DNA of 64,000 nucleotides from VAZQ01 sp963758945 (GCA_963758945.1 CAVWXY010000006.1:186001-250000), one strand, 5' to 3'. Positions 1 through 9,210 are shown, counted from the stretch's first letter. Notes: a model not told the origin generated them from the sequence alone. Numbers and translations: made by a program.

Positions 1-1473
1 CTCGTAGGCGACCAGCGGCGCGTCGGCGGGCGCCAGCTCGGGCTTGGCGTCGCGGAAGCTGACATAGTCGTCGCCGCCGCGCGCCAGGAAATCGTTGGTC
101 GCGACCGAATAGGTCTTGCCGGCATCCAGCGGTGCGTCGCCGACCTTGATCGATATGACGCGATGGCCGGCAGGGCGGCTGGCATCGGCCTCGATGTTAA
201 GGCCTGAGACCTGGGGAAAGCGGCCGTTGGGATTGGGCAATTGCGACAGCCCGTTCTCGATCGCGGCCGTGAGCGCGCGGCCGGGGATGTCGATGGTCAG
301 GAGGCGGTTGCCGAACGGCAGCTCGGCGAGAACGTCGCGCCGCGTGAGCGTCGCGCCGGGGGGATAGATCCTGCCGCCCCGGATGCTGCCGCCATTGGTG
401 ACCGCCACGTCGGTTTGCGCCGACCACCGCATCGCGTCGGCGACCAGATCGCCGATGGCGGCCTCGCCCGTGCGCACGGTGGCGGACCGGCTGTCGAGCT
501 CGACCGCGGTGGTGCCGATCGGCGTGTCGAGCTGTTTGCTCAGCTCGTCCTCGAATTTCGCGACCACCGCCGCGACCTCGGCATCCGGGGTGACCGTCGC
601 CGTGTCGATGACGCGGAATTGCGCCCACCAGGCGGTGCGGCGCTGCCCGTTCTCCTCGCTGACGCCGATGGCGACGTCGATGGCGGTGACGTAATGGGCG
701 TCGTAGCTCGATTCGACCATGGCGGTGCGGCCGTCGAAGTCGATGAACAGGTCGTGGGTGTGGCCGGTGAGAATAAGGTCCATGGCGCGGCCGCGAAAGA
801 TTTCGTAGCCCTGCTCGCGGGTGACGTGCGCCACGGCGACCACGAAGTCGGCGCCCTCGCGGCGCAGCGCCTCGGCCTGCTCGTTCAGCGTCGCGACGCT
901 CGCAAGAAATTTCAGGTCGCCGGGATCCGACACGCGCGCACTGTCGTCGTAGGTCGCCCCGGCGAGCCCGATGCGCACGCCGCCGACCGTCACCATGGCG
1001 CGGTCCTTGAAGCTCGGCAGTGGGAGGCCGTCCGGACCGCGCAAATTGGCGGCATAAAGCGGAAACTTCGCCTCTCCCATGCGCTCGAGGAAGGTGGCCT
1101 TGCCGAAATCGTATTCGTGGTTGCCGGGCGCGAAGATGTCGGGCGCGACCAGGTTGGTCAGCGTCATCATGCTTGCGCCGTGGTCGATGCCCGACAGCAG
1201 CGAGGGCGAAAGCGTATCGCCGGCATGCGCGAAGATCACGTTGCCGCCGCCGGCGGTCGCCTTGGCGCGCTCGGCCTTGACCACGGCGGCAAGGCGGGCG
1301 AATCCGCCGCGGCGGCGCCCGTCCGGCATCATCTCGTCCGCCATCAGATAGATGTCGTTGACGAGGACGAACGTGACCTGCGCGCTCGCGACCGGGGCCG
1401 CGCCGGCCAAGCGGAGGCCGCCGAACGGAACGAGCAGGAGACCGGTGGCAAGGCGGCGGGTGACAAGCAGCAT
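1..1473 (-). CDS. 5'-nucleotidase / 2',3'-cyclic phosphodiesterase family protein, 3' end outside the window
   Basis: Secreted metallophosphatase of the UshA type, expected to remove phosphate from nucleotides in the periplasm. The first 30 residues form a signal peptide (basic start, hydrophobic core, AGA/ASA cleavage region). The metallophosphoesterase domain follows, with NDIYLM near residue 39, AGDTLSP near 84 and the metal-binding GNHEYDFG near 117. The C-terminal 5'-nucleotidase domain begins near residue 358 with NGGSIRGG and contains ARGGDDY. The frame is open for 491 codons to base 1, so most of a usual 500-550 residue protein is present. The ATG at 1473 is chosen because it opens the signal peptide. 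It is divergent from hemH. The exact substrate cannot be told from the sequence. Confidence 0.85.
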   Translation of the reverse strand, partial: MLLVTRRLATGLLLVPFGGLRLAGAAPVASAQVTFVLVNDIYLMADEMMPDGRRRGGFARLAAVVKAERAKATAGGGNVIFAHAGDTLSPSLLSGIDHGASMMTLTNLVAPDIFAPGNHEYDFGKATFLERMGEAKFPLYAANLRGPDGLPLPSFKDRAMVTVGGVRIGLAGATYDDSARVSDPGDLKFLASVATLNEQAEALRREGADFVVAVAHVTREQGYEIFRGRAMDLILTGHTHDLFIDFDGRTAMVESSYDAHYVTAIDVAIGVSEENGQRRTAWWAQFRVIDTATVTPDAEVAAVVAKFEDELSKQLDTPIGTTAVELDSRSATVRTGEAAIGDLVADAMRWSAQTDVAVTNGGSIRGGRIYPPGATLTRRDVLAELPFGNRLLTIDIPGRALTAAIENGLSQLPNPNGRFPQVSGLNIEADASRPAGHRVISIKVGDAPLDAGKTYSVATNDFLARGGDDYVSFRDAKPELAPADAPLVAYE

Positions 1474-1677
1474 GGGACGCGGATCGACGGAGGGGGCTAC
1501 CTATAACTAGCTCAGTTGCGATCTGCGGTCATAGCCGTGAACCGCTAACGGTCGGCCCGGATCGCGAGCTTGCGGCTGGCGAAGATCGTCAACCGTCAGA
1601 GCCGCAACACTACCGCGTGTGCAAGCTCCGCCGCTATCGCCTATCTTTCTTGCGACGCGCGCCTATATCGGAGTGTG

Positions 1678-2751
1678 ATGAACGAGACCCTGCCCATCGC
1701 CGAAGCCGCCGCCGCTGTCGCGGAAACCGCCGTTGTCGCGGCCGAGCCGCCCGCGGCGCCGGCCGCGAAGATCGGCGTGCTCTTGGTCAATCTCGGCACC
1801 CCTGACGCCGCCGACGCGGAATCGGTGCGCCGGTATCTGAAGGAATTCCTCAGCGATCCGCGGGTGATCGAGAACCAGGGTCTCGCCTGGAAGCTCGTCC
1901 TCAACGGCGTCATCCTGCCGATCCGCCCGCGCCGCAAGGCGCGCGACTACGCCAAGATTTGGAACCGCGAGAAGAACGAATCGCCGCTCAAGACCATCAC
2001 CCGCTCGCAGGCCGAAAAGCTGGGCGTCACGCTGGAGCCCCTGCGTCCGCAGCTCGCGGTCGACTGGGCCATGCGCTATGGCAATCCCTCGATCGCGGTG
2101 CGCCTCGCCGAGCTCGTGGCGCGCGGCTGCGAGCGAATTCTCGTGGTCCCGCTCTATCCGCAATATTGCGCGGCGACCACGGCAACGGTCTGCGACGAAG
2201 TGTTCCGCGTGCTCGCCGGCCTGCGCTACCAGCCGGCGATCCGCATCGCGCCGCCCTATTACGACGACCCCGTCTATATCGAGGCGCTCGCCTCCTCGAC
2301 CAGCGCCGAGCTCGCCCAGTTCGCCTTCAAGCCGGACGTCATCCTCGCCTCGTTCCACGGCGTGCCCAAGGCCTATGTCGACGGCGGCGATCCCTACTAC
2401 GCCCATTGCCTGGAGACGATGCGGCTGCTGCGCGCCGCGCTCGGGCTCGACGAGGAGAAATTGCGCCTGACGTTCCAGTCGCGTTTCGGCCGCGCGCAAT
2501 GGCTCGAGCCCGCGACCGACAAGACCGTCAAGGCGCTGGCCAAGAAGGGGGTGAAGAACGTCGCGGTGATCACGCCGGGGTTCTCGGCCGATTGCCTGGA
2601 GACGCTGGAGGAGATCGCGGTCGAGAACGCGCGCCTCTTCAAGAAGCACGGCGGCCAGAATTTCGCGGCGATCCCCTGCCTCAACGACAGCGCGCCCGGC
2701 ATGCTGGTGATCTGGCAGCTGGTGCTGCGCGAGCTCAAGGGCTGGGTGTGA
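1678..2751 (+). CDS. hemH: Ferrochelatase
   Basis: Inserts ferrous iron into protoporphyrin IX, the last step of protoheme synthesis. The 357-residue protein has an Ala-rich N-terminal extension of about 30 residues, then the family start KIGVLLVNLGTPD. The catalytic histidine lies in ASFHGVP (His227), followed by LTFQSRFGRAQWLEP and the conserved acidic motif GFSADCLETLEE near residue 301. The upstream in-frame region could start at 1570, but the ATG at 1678 gives the usual family length. It stands alone between a divergent nucleotidase gene and a convergent MBL-fold gene. No iron-responsive operator could be recognised upstream. Identity is secure. Confidence 0.95.
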   Translation: MNETLPIAEAAAAVAETAVVAAEPPAAPAAKIGVLLVNLGTPDAADAESVRRYLKEFLSDPRVIENQGLAWKLVLNGVILPIRPRRKARDYAKIWNREKNESPLKTITRSQAEKLGVTLEPLRPQLAVDWAMRYGNPSIAVRLAELVARGCERILVVPLYPQYCAATTATVCDEVFRVLAGLRYQPAIRIAPPYYDDPVYIEALASSTSAELAQFAFKPDVILASFHGVPKAYVDGGDPYYAHCLETMRLLRAALGLDEEKLRLTFQSRFGRAQWLEPATDKTVKALAKKGVKNVAVITPGFSADCLETLEEIAVENARLFKKHGGQNFAAIPCLNDSAPGMLVIWQLVLRELKGWV

Positions 2752-2773
2752 GCCGCGCATGCGCCACACGGCC

Positions 2774-2920
2774 GTAGGGTGGGCATCGCGCATTCCGAGT
2801 TCTGGCATCTGCCACAAGTGGCGCGAGCGCGAGGCCCGCGCGTTCTATCCGCGTGGGCAAAGTCGCTGCGACCGCAGTCCGAAATTGTCGCTTCTCAGGG
2901 GGCGATTTTTCCCACCCTAC
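2774..2920. repeat. GTAGGGTGGG inverted intergenic repeat
   Basis: GTAGGGTGGG at 2774-2783 is matched by its perfect reverse complement CCCACCCTAC at 2911-2920. The GTAGGGTGGGC end resembles a repeat family common between genes of Bradyrhizobium-like genomes (family knowledge, not searched). The right arm supplies the TAG stop codon of the MBL-fold gene on the minus strand, so the repeat abuts or slightly invades that gene's 3' end. The stretch between the arms is not palindromic overall, so this may be a degraded or composite copy. Confidence 0.5.
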
Positions 2921-3657
2921 GCCGCCCGTTGCATGAGCGCGGCGTCGAGCTCGGCGTCGTAATGGTCGGCGAGCGCGTGCAGCGCGCGGGCCCCGTCGCC
3001 GTGATAGGAGGCGCCGTGCATGAGCGCGAGCGTGCGCGGGGCGAGCGCGGCGAGCTTGCGGATATTGGGCGCGGTGGCGGGCCCGAGGCTGGTGTAGTGG
3101 AACAGCCGCTCGGCCTCGATCGCGGGCCCCACGACGTCCGAGTCGGTCACGGCCGGGCCGTTGCCGAGATGGGTGAACAGATCGCCGCATAGGAGCGTGC
3201 CGGTCGTCTCCTCGTGGAGCACGCCGGCTTCCCAGCCGTGCGGCACGTGCGGGGTGTCGATGTAGCGCACGCGCTTGCCGCCGAGGTCGAGCGTTTCGCC
3301 GTCCGCCAGCGTGCGCGGCGGCCGGTCGGCGAGATCGTTGACCGAGACCATGCAGGCGGTGGCGCCGTGCGCGACCTGCGCGCGCGGCGCCACGGCGAGC
3401 CACGAATTCATCGCGCCGCATTCGTCGGCCTCGACGTGCCCGAAGGAGATCCAGCGCAGCGCGTCGACCGGAATGAGGCGGGCCACCGCCTCCGACAGCG
3501 CCGGAAACATGGCGCGCAGCCCGCAATGGAACAGCATCGGCTCATCGCCGCGGACGAGGAAATGATTGAAGGTGAAGCCCGCGGGCGGCGCGATGTCCGG
3601 AACGTACACGGACAGGCGATGAATGCCGGCGGCGATCTCGTCGATCCTGACTTGCAT
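2917..3657 (-). CDS. MBL-fold protein with di-iron (ODP/flavodiiron-like) metal site
   Basis: 246-residue stand-alone metallo-beta-lactamase-fold domain. The metal motif HVEADE (His74, Glu76, Asp78) is the H-x-E-x-D pattern of the oxygen-binding di-iron domain found in flavodiiron proteins, not the HxHxDH of zinc hydrolases. Later ligand candidates are LLCGDLF and LMHGASYHG. There is no flavodoxin or rubredoxin domain, so oxygen or NO reduction would need a separate electron donor. The ATG at 3657 has a purine-rich AGGAACGGAGAC in front and gives a clean N-terminus. The gene lies 35 bp downstream of a TetR gene on the same strand, so it is probably cotranscribed with and controlled by that regulator. 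The physiological substrate is unknown. Confidence 0.75.
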   Translation of the reverse strand: MQVRIDEIAAGIHRLSVYVPDIAPPAGFTFNHFLVRGDEPMLFHCGLRAMFPALSEAVARLIPVDALRWISFGHVEADECGAMNSWLAVAPRAQVAHGATACMVSVNDLADRPPRTLADGETLDLGGKRVRYIDTPHVPHGWEAGVLHEETTGTLLCGDLFTHLGNGPAVTDSDVVGPAIEAERLFHYTSLGPATAPNIRKLAALAPRTLALMHGASYHGDGARALHALADHYDAELDAALMQRAA

Positions 3658-3692
3658 TGAGTGTCTCCGTTCCTTGAATTTCGATCCCGGGA

Positions 3693-4295
3693 TCAGCGCG
3701 CCGCCGCTGCAGCCTTGTCGGCCACGAGCCGCGCCAGGATGAAACCCGCCACGTCCTCGGCGGCCTGCGCCGCGGTCATCCCAGCGCGCGTGAGTGCGCC
3801 GTAGACCGCGACGTCGAGAAAGGCCGAGCAGGTGCGGGTCAGGCGCGGGCCGACGTTGAACGGCCGCAATGCCTCCCAGGTCAGCGCCAGGCGGTTGTTC
3901 TCCTCGCGCTCGGCATAGGCCTGGATGGGCGGCATGCCCCAGCGCTCGGAACGAACCCGCTCGTATTCCGGAAGCCGCTCGTAAAAGGCAAATACCTCCT
4001 GCGCCAGGCGGTGGATCCGCTGCTCCATGCTCTGCAGGCCCGCAAAGATGCGCACCGTGGGGAGCGGCCAGGTCTCGGCGGCATGCTGCGCGCATGCGGA
4101 CACCGCGTCCTCGTAGCTCGGGAAGTGATGGTAGACCGTTCCGACGCTCACGCCGGCGCGGTCCGCGATCTGGGGCATGGAAGTGGCGTAGATTCCCTGC
4201 TTCGCATGCAGCTCATGCGTGGCCTGCACGATGCGCCGGCGGGTCTGCTCGGCTGTTTCTGCGCGGCGTTCCGACCGGTAGCGCCTGGGTGACAT
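3693..4295 (-). CDS. TetR/AcrR family transcriptional regulator
   Basis: 200-residue one-component repressor. Residues about 12-60 form the TetR helix-turn-helix, with RRRIVQATHELHAKQGI, then MPQIADRAGVSVGTVYHHF; the C-terminal half is an all-helical ligand domain with no recognisable subfamily. It is the first gene of a two-gene unit with the MBL-fold di-iron protein. Its own upstream region has AT-rich palindromes overlapping a likely promoter, which fits autoregulation of the pair. Ligand unknown. By inference, it may sense a stress that the di-iron protein relieves. Confidence 0.85.
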   Translation of the reverse strand: MSPRRYRSERRAETAEQTRRRIVQATHELHAKQGIYATSMPQIADRAGVSVGTVYHHFPSYEDAVSACAQHAAETWPLPTVRIFAGLQSMEQRIHRLAQEVFAFYERLPEYERVRSERWGMPPIQAYAEREENNRLALTWEALRPFNVGPRLTRTCSAFLDVAVYGALTRAGMTAAQAAEDVAGFILARLVADKAAAAAR

Positions 4296-4314
4296 GAATG
4301 GCCTCGATTTAGTC

Positions 4315-4344
4315 GAATAATATTCATTGAATTTAATTCAACAA
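4315..4344 (-). promoter_or_regulatory. Probable TetR operator overlapping the promoter of the TetR-MBL unit
   Basis: An AT-rich island in GC-rich surroundings. TTGAATT-T-AATTCAA (4327-4341) has perfect 7-bp arms, and GAATA-A-TATTC (4315-4325) has perfect 5-bp arms. On the minus strand a -35-like TTGTTG (4339-4344) and a -10-like TATTAT (4317-4322) are 16 bp apart, so the large palindrome fills the promoter spacer. This is the geometry expected of a repressor operator about 20-50 bp before the tetR start at 4295. Confidence 0.55.
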
Positions 4345-4496
4345 TTGTCAAGCCTTTTTCGCGGGCCGGTGACGGACAGACGGCTGACGCCCTCCGCGCC
4401 GGGACGCGGGCTCGACCCCTTCCGTCGCGTAGCCGAGCCGGGATCAGGCCGCAGCGGGATGAGTGTTTGCGCGAGGCGGCAGGGCGCCCTGGCGGA

Positions 4497-4808
4497 TCAG
4501 TCGATGACGCCAAATCCCGCGACCGGGGTCGTCCAATAGACCAAGTGCGTGCCGGCGAACGCTCGCGCGAGACGCTCGATCAATCGTCCCGCCGCGGCGT
4601 CGTCCAGGATGATCCGGACCAGCACGCGGTCGGCGCGTCCTTTGACCTGCTCGACTGCGCTGTGCAGCCGAACAGTCGGCCCGTGCCCGGAAGCCTCGGA
4701 GGCCGTGAAGCCGGACATGAGATCCGTCTGCTCGCCCAGATAGTCGAACAGCTCCTGTCGGAACTCGCGGCCGGCGACCAGCGTCAGGCACACACGCGCG
4801 GCGGTCAT
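4497..4808 (-). CDS. DUF3240 family protein
   Basis: Small 103-residue protein starting MTAARVCLTLVAGREFRQEL. It belongs to the PII-like DUF3240 group that is regularly found at the end of CusA/CzcA-type pump operons (family knowledge). Its ATG overlaps the stop of the pump gene as ATGA (4805-4808), so translation is probably coupled. No signal peptide or membrane segment is seen. The function is not established; a role in sensing or tuning metal efflux is inference from context. Confidence 0.7.
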   Translation of the reverse strand: MTAARVCLTLVAGREFRQELFDYLGEQTDLMSGFTASEASGHGPTVRLHSAVEQVKGRADRVLVRIILDDAAAGRLIERLARAFAGTHLVYWTTPVAGFGVID

Positions 4809-7800
4809 CGCACCGCCTTCGCAACGACGCCGAAGCGGCGATAGAGGATCGGGAGCAGGACCAACGTCAGCAAGGTCGAGGACAAGAGGCCGCCGATCAC
4901 GACAATCGCCAGTGGCCGCTGGATTTCCGAGCCGGGCCCGGAGGCGAACAGCAGCGGGATGAGCCCGCACGCCGTGATGCTGGCCGTCATCAGGACGGGG
5001 CGTAGGCGGCGCATGGAGCCTTCGAGGACGATGCGATGCTCGGGAACGCCGCGCGCGCGCAGCTGGTTGAAGTGCGAGACGAGCACCACCCCGTTCAGCA
5101 CGGCGATGCCGAGCAGCGCGATGAACCCGACCGATGCCGGCACGGACAAGTATTCGCCCATCGACACGAGCGCAAACACGCCGCCGATCAGCGCGAATGG
5201 AATGTTCACCAGGACCAGCAGCGCTTGGCGGATCGAGCCGAACGTCGTGAACAAGATCACGAAGATGAGCCCGAGCGCGACCGGCACGACCACCGTCAGG
5301 CGTGCCGCGGCGCGTTGCTGGTTCTCGAACTGCCCGCCCCAGGTCAGCCGGTAGCCTTGGGGCAGTGGCAGGTCCGCCGCAACCTTCTGCCGCGCGGCGT
5401 CGACGAAGCCGACCATGTCGCGGCCGCGCACATTCGTCCGCACCACCGCCATGCGGCTGCCGTCCTCGCGGTCGATCTTCACCGGCCCGTCGACCCGGTG
5501 GATGAAAGCTACCTGCGACAGCGCCACGTGCCGACCCGAGGCAAGCGTCAAGGGTAGACTGGCCAGCAAGGTGGGCGCCTGCCGGGTCCGCTCGCTCCCG
5601 CGAATGAGGATTGGCGTACGCCGCCCGTCTTCCAGGGCGGTGCCGATCGTGCGGCCTTCGATCTGGGTGCGCAAGGCAGCGGCAATCTCGTCCACCGAGA
5701 GGCCGAGCCGCCCGGCTTCCAGCCGGTTCACTGCGACCGTGTAATACTGCGCGCCTTCGTTGAGGGTAGTGTACACGTCCTCCGCGCCGTCGATGCCGGA
5801 CAGGATCGCCGCCAGCCGACTCGCGAGTTCGTTCAGCTTCGCGATGTCGGGACCGAAGATCTTGACCGCAACGTCGCCGCGCACGCCGCTGATCATCTCC
5901 TGGACGCGCATGTCGATCGGCTGAGTGAAGCCGAACGAGAGCCCCGGGAACTGGGCGAGCGTCTGGCGCAGTTGCTGCATCAGCGCAGGCTTGTCCGCGG
6001 TCTGCCGCTGGTCCGTCGGTTTGAGAACCAGGAAGGTGTCGGTCTGATTCGGCCCCATCGGGTCCAGGCCGAGCTCGTCGGAGCCGGTGCGGGCGACGAT
6101 CCCCGTGACATCCGGCACGCTCGCCATGATGGCCGACTGGAGCCTTGCGTTCATCGTGGTCGCTTCGTCGAGATTGACCGAGGGAAGCGCCTCGACGCTG
6201 ATGATGATGTCGCCCTCGTCCATCATCGGCATAAACGTCTTGCCGACTTGAGTATAGAGCACGCCCGCCGCGACGAGGCCGGCGACGGCAGCGGCCCCGA
6301 CCTTGCGCGGATTCGCGAGCGCCCAGGTCAGGGCACGCGCATACGCGCGCGAGGCGAGGCGGATGAGCCACGGCTCGCCATGCGGAGCCGTCTTGAGCAG
6401 GAACGAGGTTGCGACCGGAACCACCGTGAGCGCCAGCAGGAGCGAGCCGGTCAGGGCGAAGATGATCGACAGCGCCACCGGGATGAACAGCTTGCCCTCG
6501 AGCCCCTGCAGCGTGAGCAGGGGTACGAACACGATGATGATGATCAGCACTCCCGACGCGACCGGCTGCAGGACCTCGCATACCGATCGGAACACGACAT
6601 GGACCAGCGGGGCCGGCGGGCCTGTTCCCTCCTTGCTGAGATTGGCGACGATGTTCTCGACCACGACCACGAGCGCATCGACCAGCATCCCGATCGCGAT
6701 GGCGAGGCCGCCGAGGCTCATCAGGTTGGCCGACATCCCGGCCGCGCGCATGACGATGAGAGCGATGACCACGGCGAGCGGGAGACTCAGGGCGACCACC
6801 AGCGAGGCCCGCCAATTGCCGAGAAACAGCAGCAACAGACCGACCACCAGCAGCGTGGCTTCGGCCAGCGCGCGGACGACCGTGCCGACGGCCCGGCCGA
6901 CCAGCCGGCTTCGGTCATAAAAGACGTTGACGGAAACGCTTTTCGGCAGCGACGGCTCGAGCTCCTGCAGGCGCTGGCGCACGTCGCGCACGAGCTGACC
7001 CGCATTGGCGCCGCGCAAGCCGAGCACGAGACCCTCGACCGTCTCGCCGCGGCCGTCGATCGTGACGGCGCCGTAGCGGGTGAGCGCGCCGATGTGGACG
7101 CTGGCGATGTCGCCGACCCGGATCGGCGTCCCGTCGCGCGTATCGACGACGATCGCGCGGATGTCGTCGACGCTGCGAATGCTGCCCTCAATGCGGACGA
7201 GCGCGCTGTCCTCGCCCTGATTGACGCGGCCGGCGCCGTCGTTGCGGCTGTTCGCTGCGATCGCGCGCCGGAATGCGTCGGGCGAGATGCCGCGGGCGGC
7301 GAGGGCGGCGCTGACCGGCACGATCTCGAAGGCGCGGACATAGCCGCCGAGCGCATTGACGTCGGCCACGCCGGGGACCGTGCGCAACGCCGGCCGGATC
7401 ACCCAGTCGAGCAGGCTTCGGCGCTCGGCGAGCGACAGGTCGGGGCTGTCGATCGTGAACATGAACATCTCGCCGAGCGGGCTGGTGATCGGGGCGAGGC
7501 CGCCGCTCGCTCCCTCCGGCAGGTCGCGTGCGGCATTGGACAGGCGCTCGGAGACCTGGTTGCGCGCCCAATAGATGTCGGTGCCGTCCTCGAAATCGAG
7601 GGTGATGTCGGCGAGCGCGTATTTGGTCGTCGAGCGCAGGATTTTCTTGTTCGGGATCCCGAGCAGCTCGAGCTCGATCGGCACGGTGATGCGCTGCTCG
7701 ACCTCCTCGGGGGTCAGGCCCGGCGCCTTCATGATGACCTTCACCTGGACGGGCGAGACGTCGGGAAACGCATCGATCGGCAAGGTGGGCAGCACGACGG

Positions 7801-7882
7801 CGCCTGCGCCGATGAGCAGCATTACGCCCAAGATGACGAACAGGCGCTGCGACAGTGCGAACTCGACCAGGCGCTCGAGCAT
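4805..7882 (-). CDS. Heavy-metal efflux RND transporter, CusA/CzcA family
   Basis: 1025-residue inner-membrane proton antiporter that pumps metal ions out with a membrane fusion protein and an outer-membrane channel. The N-terminal helix LFVILGVMLLIGAGAVVLPTLP is followed by the porter loop with PGLTPEEVEQRI. The fourth membrane segment GMLVDALVVVVENI carries Asp402 and Glu409, matching the essential acidic pair of CusA (Asp405 in E. coli). The second half repeats the helix bundle. It overlaps both neighbours by 4 bp ATGA junctions (fusion protein upstream, DUF3240 downstream). The ATG at 7882 gives the family N-terminus. The metal cannot be assigned safely; copper/silver or cobalt-zinc-cadmium are the candidates. 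No outer-membrane factor gene lies nearby. Confidence 0.92.
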   Translation of the reverse strand: MLERLVEFALSQRLFVILGVMLLIGAGAVVLPTLPIDAFPDVSPVQVKVIMKAPGLTPEEVEQRITVPIELELLGIPNKKILRSTTKYALADITLDFEDGTDIYWARNQVSERLSNAARDLPEGASGGLAPITSPLGEMFMFTIDSPDLSLAERRSLLDWVIRPALRTVPGVADVNALGGYVRAFEIVPVSAALAARGISPDAFRRAIAANSRNDGAGRVNQGEDSALVRIEGSIRSVDDIRAIVVDTRDGTPIRVGDIASVHIGALTRYGAVTIDGRGETVEGLVLGLRGANAGQLVRDVRQRLQELEPSLPKSVSVNVFYDRSRLVGRAVGTVVRALAEATLLVVGLLLLFLGNWRASLVVALSLPLAVVIALIVMRAAGMSANLMSLGGLAIAIGMLVDALVVVVENIVANLSKEGTGPPAPLVHVVFRSVCEVLQPVASGVLIIIIVFVPLLTLQGLEGKLFIPVALSIIFALTGSLLLALTVVPVATSFLLKTAPHGEPWLIRLASRAYARALTWALANPRKVGAAAVAGLVAAGVLYTQVGKTFMPMMDEGDIIISVEALPSVNLDEATTMNARLQSAIMASVPDVTGIVARTGSDELGLDPMGPNQTDTFLVLKPTDQRQTADKPALMQQLRQTLAQFPGLSFGFTQPIDMRVQEMISGVRGDVAVKIFGPDIAKLNELASRLAAILSGIDGAEDVYTTLNEGAQYYTVAVNRLEAGRLGLSVDEIAAALRTQIEGRTIGTALEDGRRTPILIRGSERTRQAPTLLASLPLTLASGRHVALSQVAFIHRVDGPVKIDREDGSRMAVVRTNVRGRDMVGFVDAARQKVAADLPLPQGYRLTWGGQFENQQRAAARLTVVVPVALGLIFVILFTTFGSIRQALLVLVNIPFALIGGVFALVSMGEYLSVPASVGFIALLGIAVLNGVVLVSHFNQLRARGVPEHRIVLEGSMRRLRPVLMTASITACGLIPLLFASGPGSEIQRPLAIVVIGGLLSSTLLTLVLLPILYRRFGVVAKAVR

Positions 7883-9024
7883 CACTCGCCCGCCCCGAGC
7901 CCCTGCAGAATGCCCCGCATCGCCGATACCCCGCTGATCGCCACCACGTCCTTGTCGGTGATCGCGCCCGAGACCACCACATGGTCTTGGTCCTCGGCGA
8001 GCAGCGTGACCGGCACCAAGCGAAACCCGCTTTCGATCGCGACGAAGACGGAGGTGGCTTCGCCGCGCCGGACGAGGGCGCCGTAGGGGATCTCCCAGGC
8101 CGCCTCCTCGGGCGAAAGAAAGCTGATGCGCGCCGCTGCGGTCTGCCCCGGGCGCAAGTCTCCGGTATTCGGCACTTCGGCGCGGACGAGCACGGTCTGG
8201 GTGGGGGCGTCGGCGGTCTCCGAGACCAGCACGACGCGACCGGGCGTGTCGTAGCCCTCCACATCCACCCGCGCGCCAGCCCGGATCGCGCGCACGCCGG
8301 GTGCCGGCACGGCGATCTCGATCCACAGCGGCGACAGGTGTGCGAGCTTCAGGAGCGGGGCCGATTGCTCGATCCGCTGGCCGGGCGAGATCGTGATGTC
8401 GACCACCGTTCCCGCTTCGGGAGCGGTCACCGACAGCGCCGCCGTGATGGCGGCCTGATCGGTGAGCCGGGAGATCGCCGTGTCTGACATCCCGCTCAGC
8501 CGCAGCATCTGACGGCGCTCGGCCACGGCGATGCTGGCCTGGCGGGCTTCCGTCTGACTCGTCTCCACGACCCGCCATGGCGCGGCATTGCCCTTGAACA
8601 GCTCGGTATTGCGGCGCAGTTGCAGCGTCACCAGCGCCTCCTGTTGCACCGCGTGGAGGTACTCGCGTTGCAGGGACACGAAGCTCGGGCTCTCCAGGGT
8701 CATGAGCGGCTGGCCCTGCTGCACCTGGTCGCCGCGGGCGACGGAGAGGCTGCTGACCATCCCGGCAACCGGAGCGCTCACGACCCAGAGTTGCGGGGTC
8801 GGAATCACGATCTGGGCGGGGAACGCCAGGGTTTGATCGGTTCGGCTCGAGATCGGATGTACGACGCGAACGCCAAGGCTTTGCGCCTGCGCCGGGCTGA
8901 GCTTGACCTCAGGGTCGCCCGCCCGAGCGGGCGCGAGCCCGAGAATCGTCAGCGCAAGAACGATGCTGCCGGCCCGGATTTGCCGGGAGCGGCGACTTGC
9001 TACCGCCTGAGGAGACCACGCCAT
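7882..9024 (-). CDS. RND efflux membrane fusion protein, CusB/CzcB (HlyD) type
   Basis: Periplasmic adaptor that couples the RND pump to an outer-membrane channel. A signal sequence (GSIVLALTILGLAPARAG) is followed by the barrel-sandwich region VVSAPVAGMVSSLSVARGDQVQQGQPL, an alpha-helical hairpin, the second lipoyl half VTAPEAGTVVDITISPGQRIEQ and the beta-barrel/proximal domains. The stop overlaps the pump start as ATGA. I chose ATG 9024 because it gives a compact signal peptide. An upstream in-frame TTG at 9069 has a better ribosome site (GCAGG) and would add 15 residues. It is the first gene of the pump operon, with a 17-bp direct-repeat box about 190 bp upstream. Confidence 0.85.
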   Translation of the reverse strand: MAWSPQAVASRRSRQIRAGSIVLALTILGLAPARAGDPEVKLSPAQAQSLGVRVVHPISSRTDQTLAFPAQIVIPTPQLWVVSAPVAGMVSSLSVARGDQVQQGQPLMTLESPSFVSLQREYLHAVQQEALVTLQLRRNTELFKGNAAPWRVVETSQTEARQASIAVAERRQMLRLSGMSDTAISRLTDQAAITAALSVTAPEAGTVVDITISPGQRIEQSAPLLKLAHLSPLWIEIAVPAPGVRAIRAGARVDVEGYDTPGRVVLVSETADAPTQTVLVRAEVPNTGDLRPGQTAAARISFLSPEEAAWEIPYGALVRRGEATSVFVAIESGFRLVPVTLLAEDQDHVVVSGAITDKDVVAISGVSAMRGILQGLGAGE

Positions 9025-9210
9025 TGATGAACCACATCCAGATGCCGCCCCGAGACGCCGCGTTGACAACAGCCTGCATTCTCTAAGGACCGGCGATGTT
9101 GCGAGCCTTGATTTGCATCAATCGCGGCCCGCCCTCGCAGCGCTCGGAAACGGCCGCTGCCGTCCGCGCGTTGATAGCAAGAGGCCGCTGTCGGCCGACT
9201 GACGACGCGC

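Noticed and set aside
5972..8086. A 704-codon plus-strand open frame
   Set aside because: Antisense to the RND pump; the product is a repetitive Asp/Arg/His-rich sequence with no known motif.
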